Assembly (NCBI GenBank): GCA_963772595.1
Contig: CAVYXZ010000012.1
Coordinates: forward strand, 202,191 to 266,190
DNA from: CAVYXZ01 sp963772595
Lineage (GTDB): Bacteria > Chloroflexota > Anaerolineae > Aggregatilineales > Phototrophicaceae
DNA: 64,000 nt
Reading direction: 5' to 3'
A model generated the notes under the pieces. The model was given only the letters and a program-made list of their open reading frames with translations, was not told the origin of the DNA and did not search any database. Position numbers and translations under genes: made by a program. Below are positions 63,600-64,000 of the stretch, in pieces. How positions within the stretch are numbered: position 1 is the first letter of the stretch; each line of letters begins with the position of its first letter.

Positions 63600-63955
63600 C
63601 AGGCGTCTGCGTCGTGCTTGCGGGCTTCCAGTCGCTTGAGCAGTTCCTCGCGGGTCACTTTGGGGGGGTAGCGGGCTTCCATCGTCCTGCCGGATGCGCT
63701 CGGCTTCCTCCACGGCGGCGTTGCAGATAGGCGTCCATTTCCTCGCGGTGTGCCAGATAGTAGGCAATGACCGCGTAAATGTCGGTGAGCGGCAACCGTA
63801 GGGAAGAATTCCTGCATGCAGGTCTTCCGGCGACTCGCCTCTGAAGATAAGTAGCGGATGATCGAATCGAAGGTGACGCGCGTACCGCTCACGCGAAGCG
63901 CGCCGTGTTCGTCCATGCGCAGCGGAATAATCATGGTCAGCGGGTCGGGGATCAT
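63599..63955 (-). CDS. DUF433 antitoxin-type protein, frame broken
   Basis: Starts 'MIPDPLTMIIPLRMDEHGAL' and 'RVSGTRVTFDSIIRYL', the DUF433 winged-helix opening. The middle, 'RGESPEDLHAG' and 'TDIYAVIAYYLAHREEMDAY' in shifted frames, matches the family; the end 'KVTREELLKRLEARKHDADA' is in the first frame again. At least three indels between about 63680 and 63850. About 115 residues when corrected. It abuts the PIN-like gene (TGATG), the usual antitoxin-toxin order. Confidence 0.7.
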   Translation of the reverse strand: MIPDPLTMIIPLRMDEHGALRVSGTRVTFDSIIRYLSSEASRRKTCMQEFFPTVAAHRHLRGHCLLSGTPRGNGRLSATPPWRKPSASGRTMEARYPPKVTREELLKRLEARKHDADA

Positions 63956-64000
63956 TGGGCTGCCGTCCTTCGATTTCGGATACGCTCATTGTATCACGAA

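Noticed and set aside
1..64000. Programmed +1 frameshifting as explanation for the many broken genes
   Set aside because: The sites share no slippery sequence or downstream structure, occur several times per gene, and hit genes never known to use recoding; assembly insertions are simpler.

Overview
The window is a 64 kb piece of a moderately GC-rich bacterial chromosome with no phage or plasmid backbone. The gene set fits a member of the Chloroflexota, probably Anaerolineae-like: a helicase-associated domain protein, a MoxR/DUF58/ABC cluster with a glutamine-rich membrane protein, VanW, SH3b and PA14 secreted proteins, and many RibD-like reductase/AraC/ArsR/SRPBCC genes. This is inference from gene content; no marker was aligned. 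Housekeeping anchors are lexA, dnaN, leuS, kbl with a threonine-dehydrogenase-like gene, and tRNA-Phe(GAA).

Layout. 0-4.3 kb: an FtsX-type ABC permease, an IS200-like/REP-associated tyrosine transposase with palindromic repeats on both sides, and a TrkA-type potassium channel. 4.3-6.4 kb: a lower-GC, decayed restriction-modification-like island with a truncated gene at each end. 6.4-17 kb: helicase-associated protein, SUMF1-domain protein, lexA-gntR, a ykkC-type riboswitch in front of an EamA transporter, a patch of RibD-like reductases and broken AraC genes, ArsR-AHSA1, tRNA-Phe and dnaN. 17-30 kb: threonine catabolism (kbl, tdh-like), an orphan Zn/Mn-type ABC ATPase, leuS, two tandemly duplicated secreted proteins, and oxidoreductases. 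30-39 kb: zinc alcohol dehydrogenase, PA14/SH3b protein, FAD monooxygenase, and a signalling block (Ser/Thr kinase, pseudo-receiver/roadblock protein, sigma factor with a small coupled partner). 39-50 kb: one long minus-strand cluster (exporter-like membrane protein, ABC ATPase, two lamin-tail proteins, ABC-2 permease, Q-rich protein, MoxR, DUF58). 50-64 kb: FHA protein, SPFH protein, a TetR-controlled ABC-2 exporter, GH43 glycosidase, GT1 glycosyltransferase, secreted trypsin-like protease, VanW protein, and a DUF433/DUF5615-type toxin-antitoxin pair whose 3' end runs into a distant copy of the REP-like repeat.

Reading frames are broken in about twenty otherwise conserved genes. In most cases removing exactly one base restores the family sequence. 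I read this as mainly single-base insertion errors in the assembly, so such genes are given over their full inferred span. True decay is better supported in the 4.4-6.4 kb island and the 12.6-13.8 kb AraC/reductase patch, where stops, truncations and base-composition shifts occur together.

The most interesting signals are the REP/transposase system with its copy 60 kb away, the ykkC riboswitch-EamA pair, the island with scars on both sides, the G-depleted gene fragment, and the lamin-tail duplicates placed inside the MoxR/ABC cluster.
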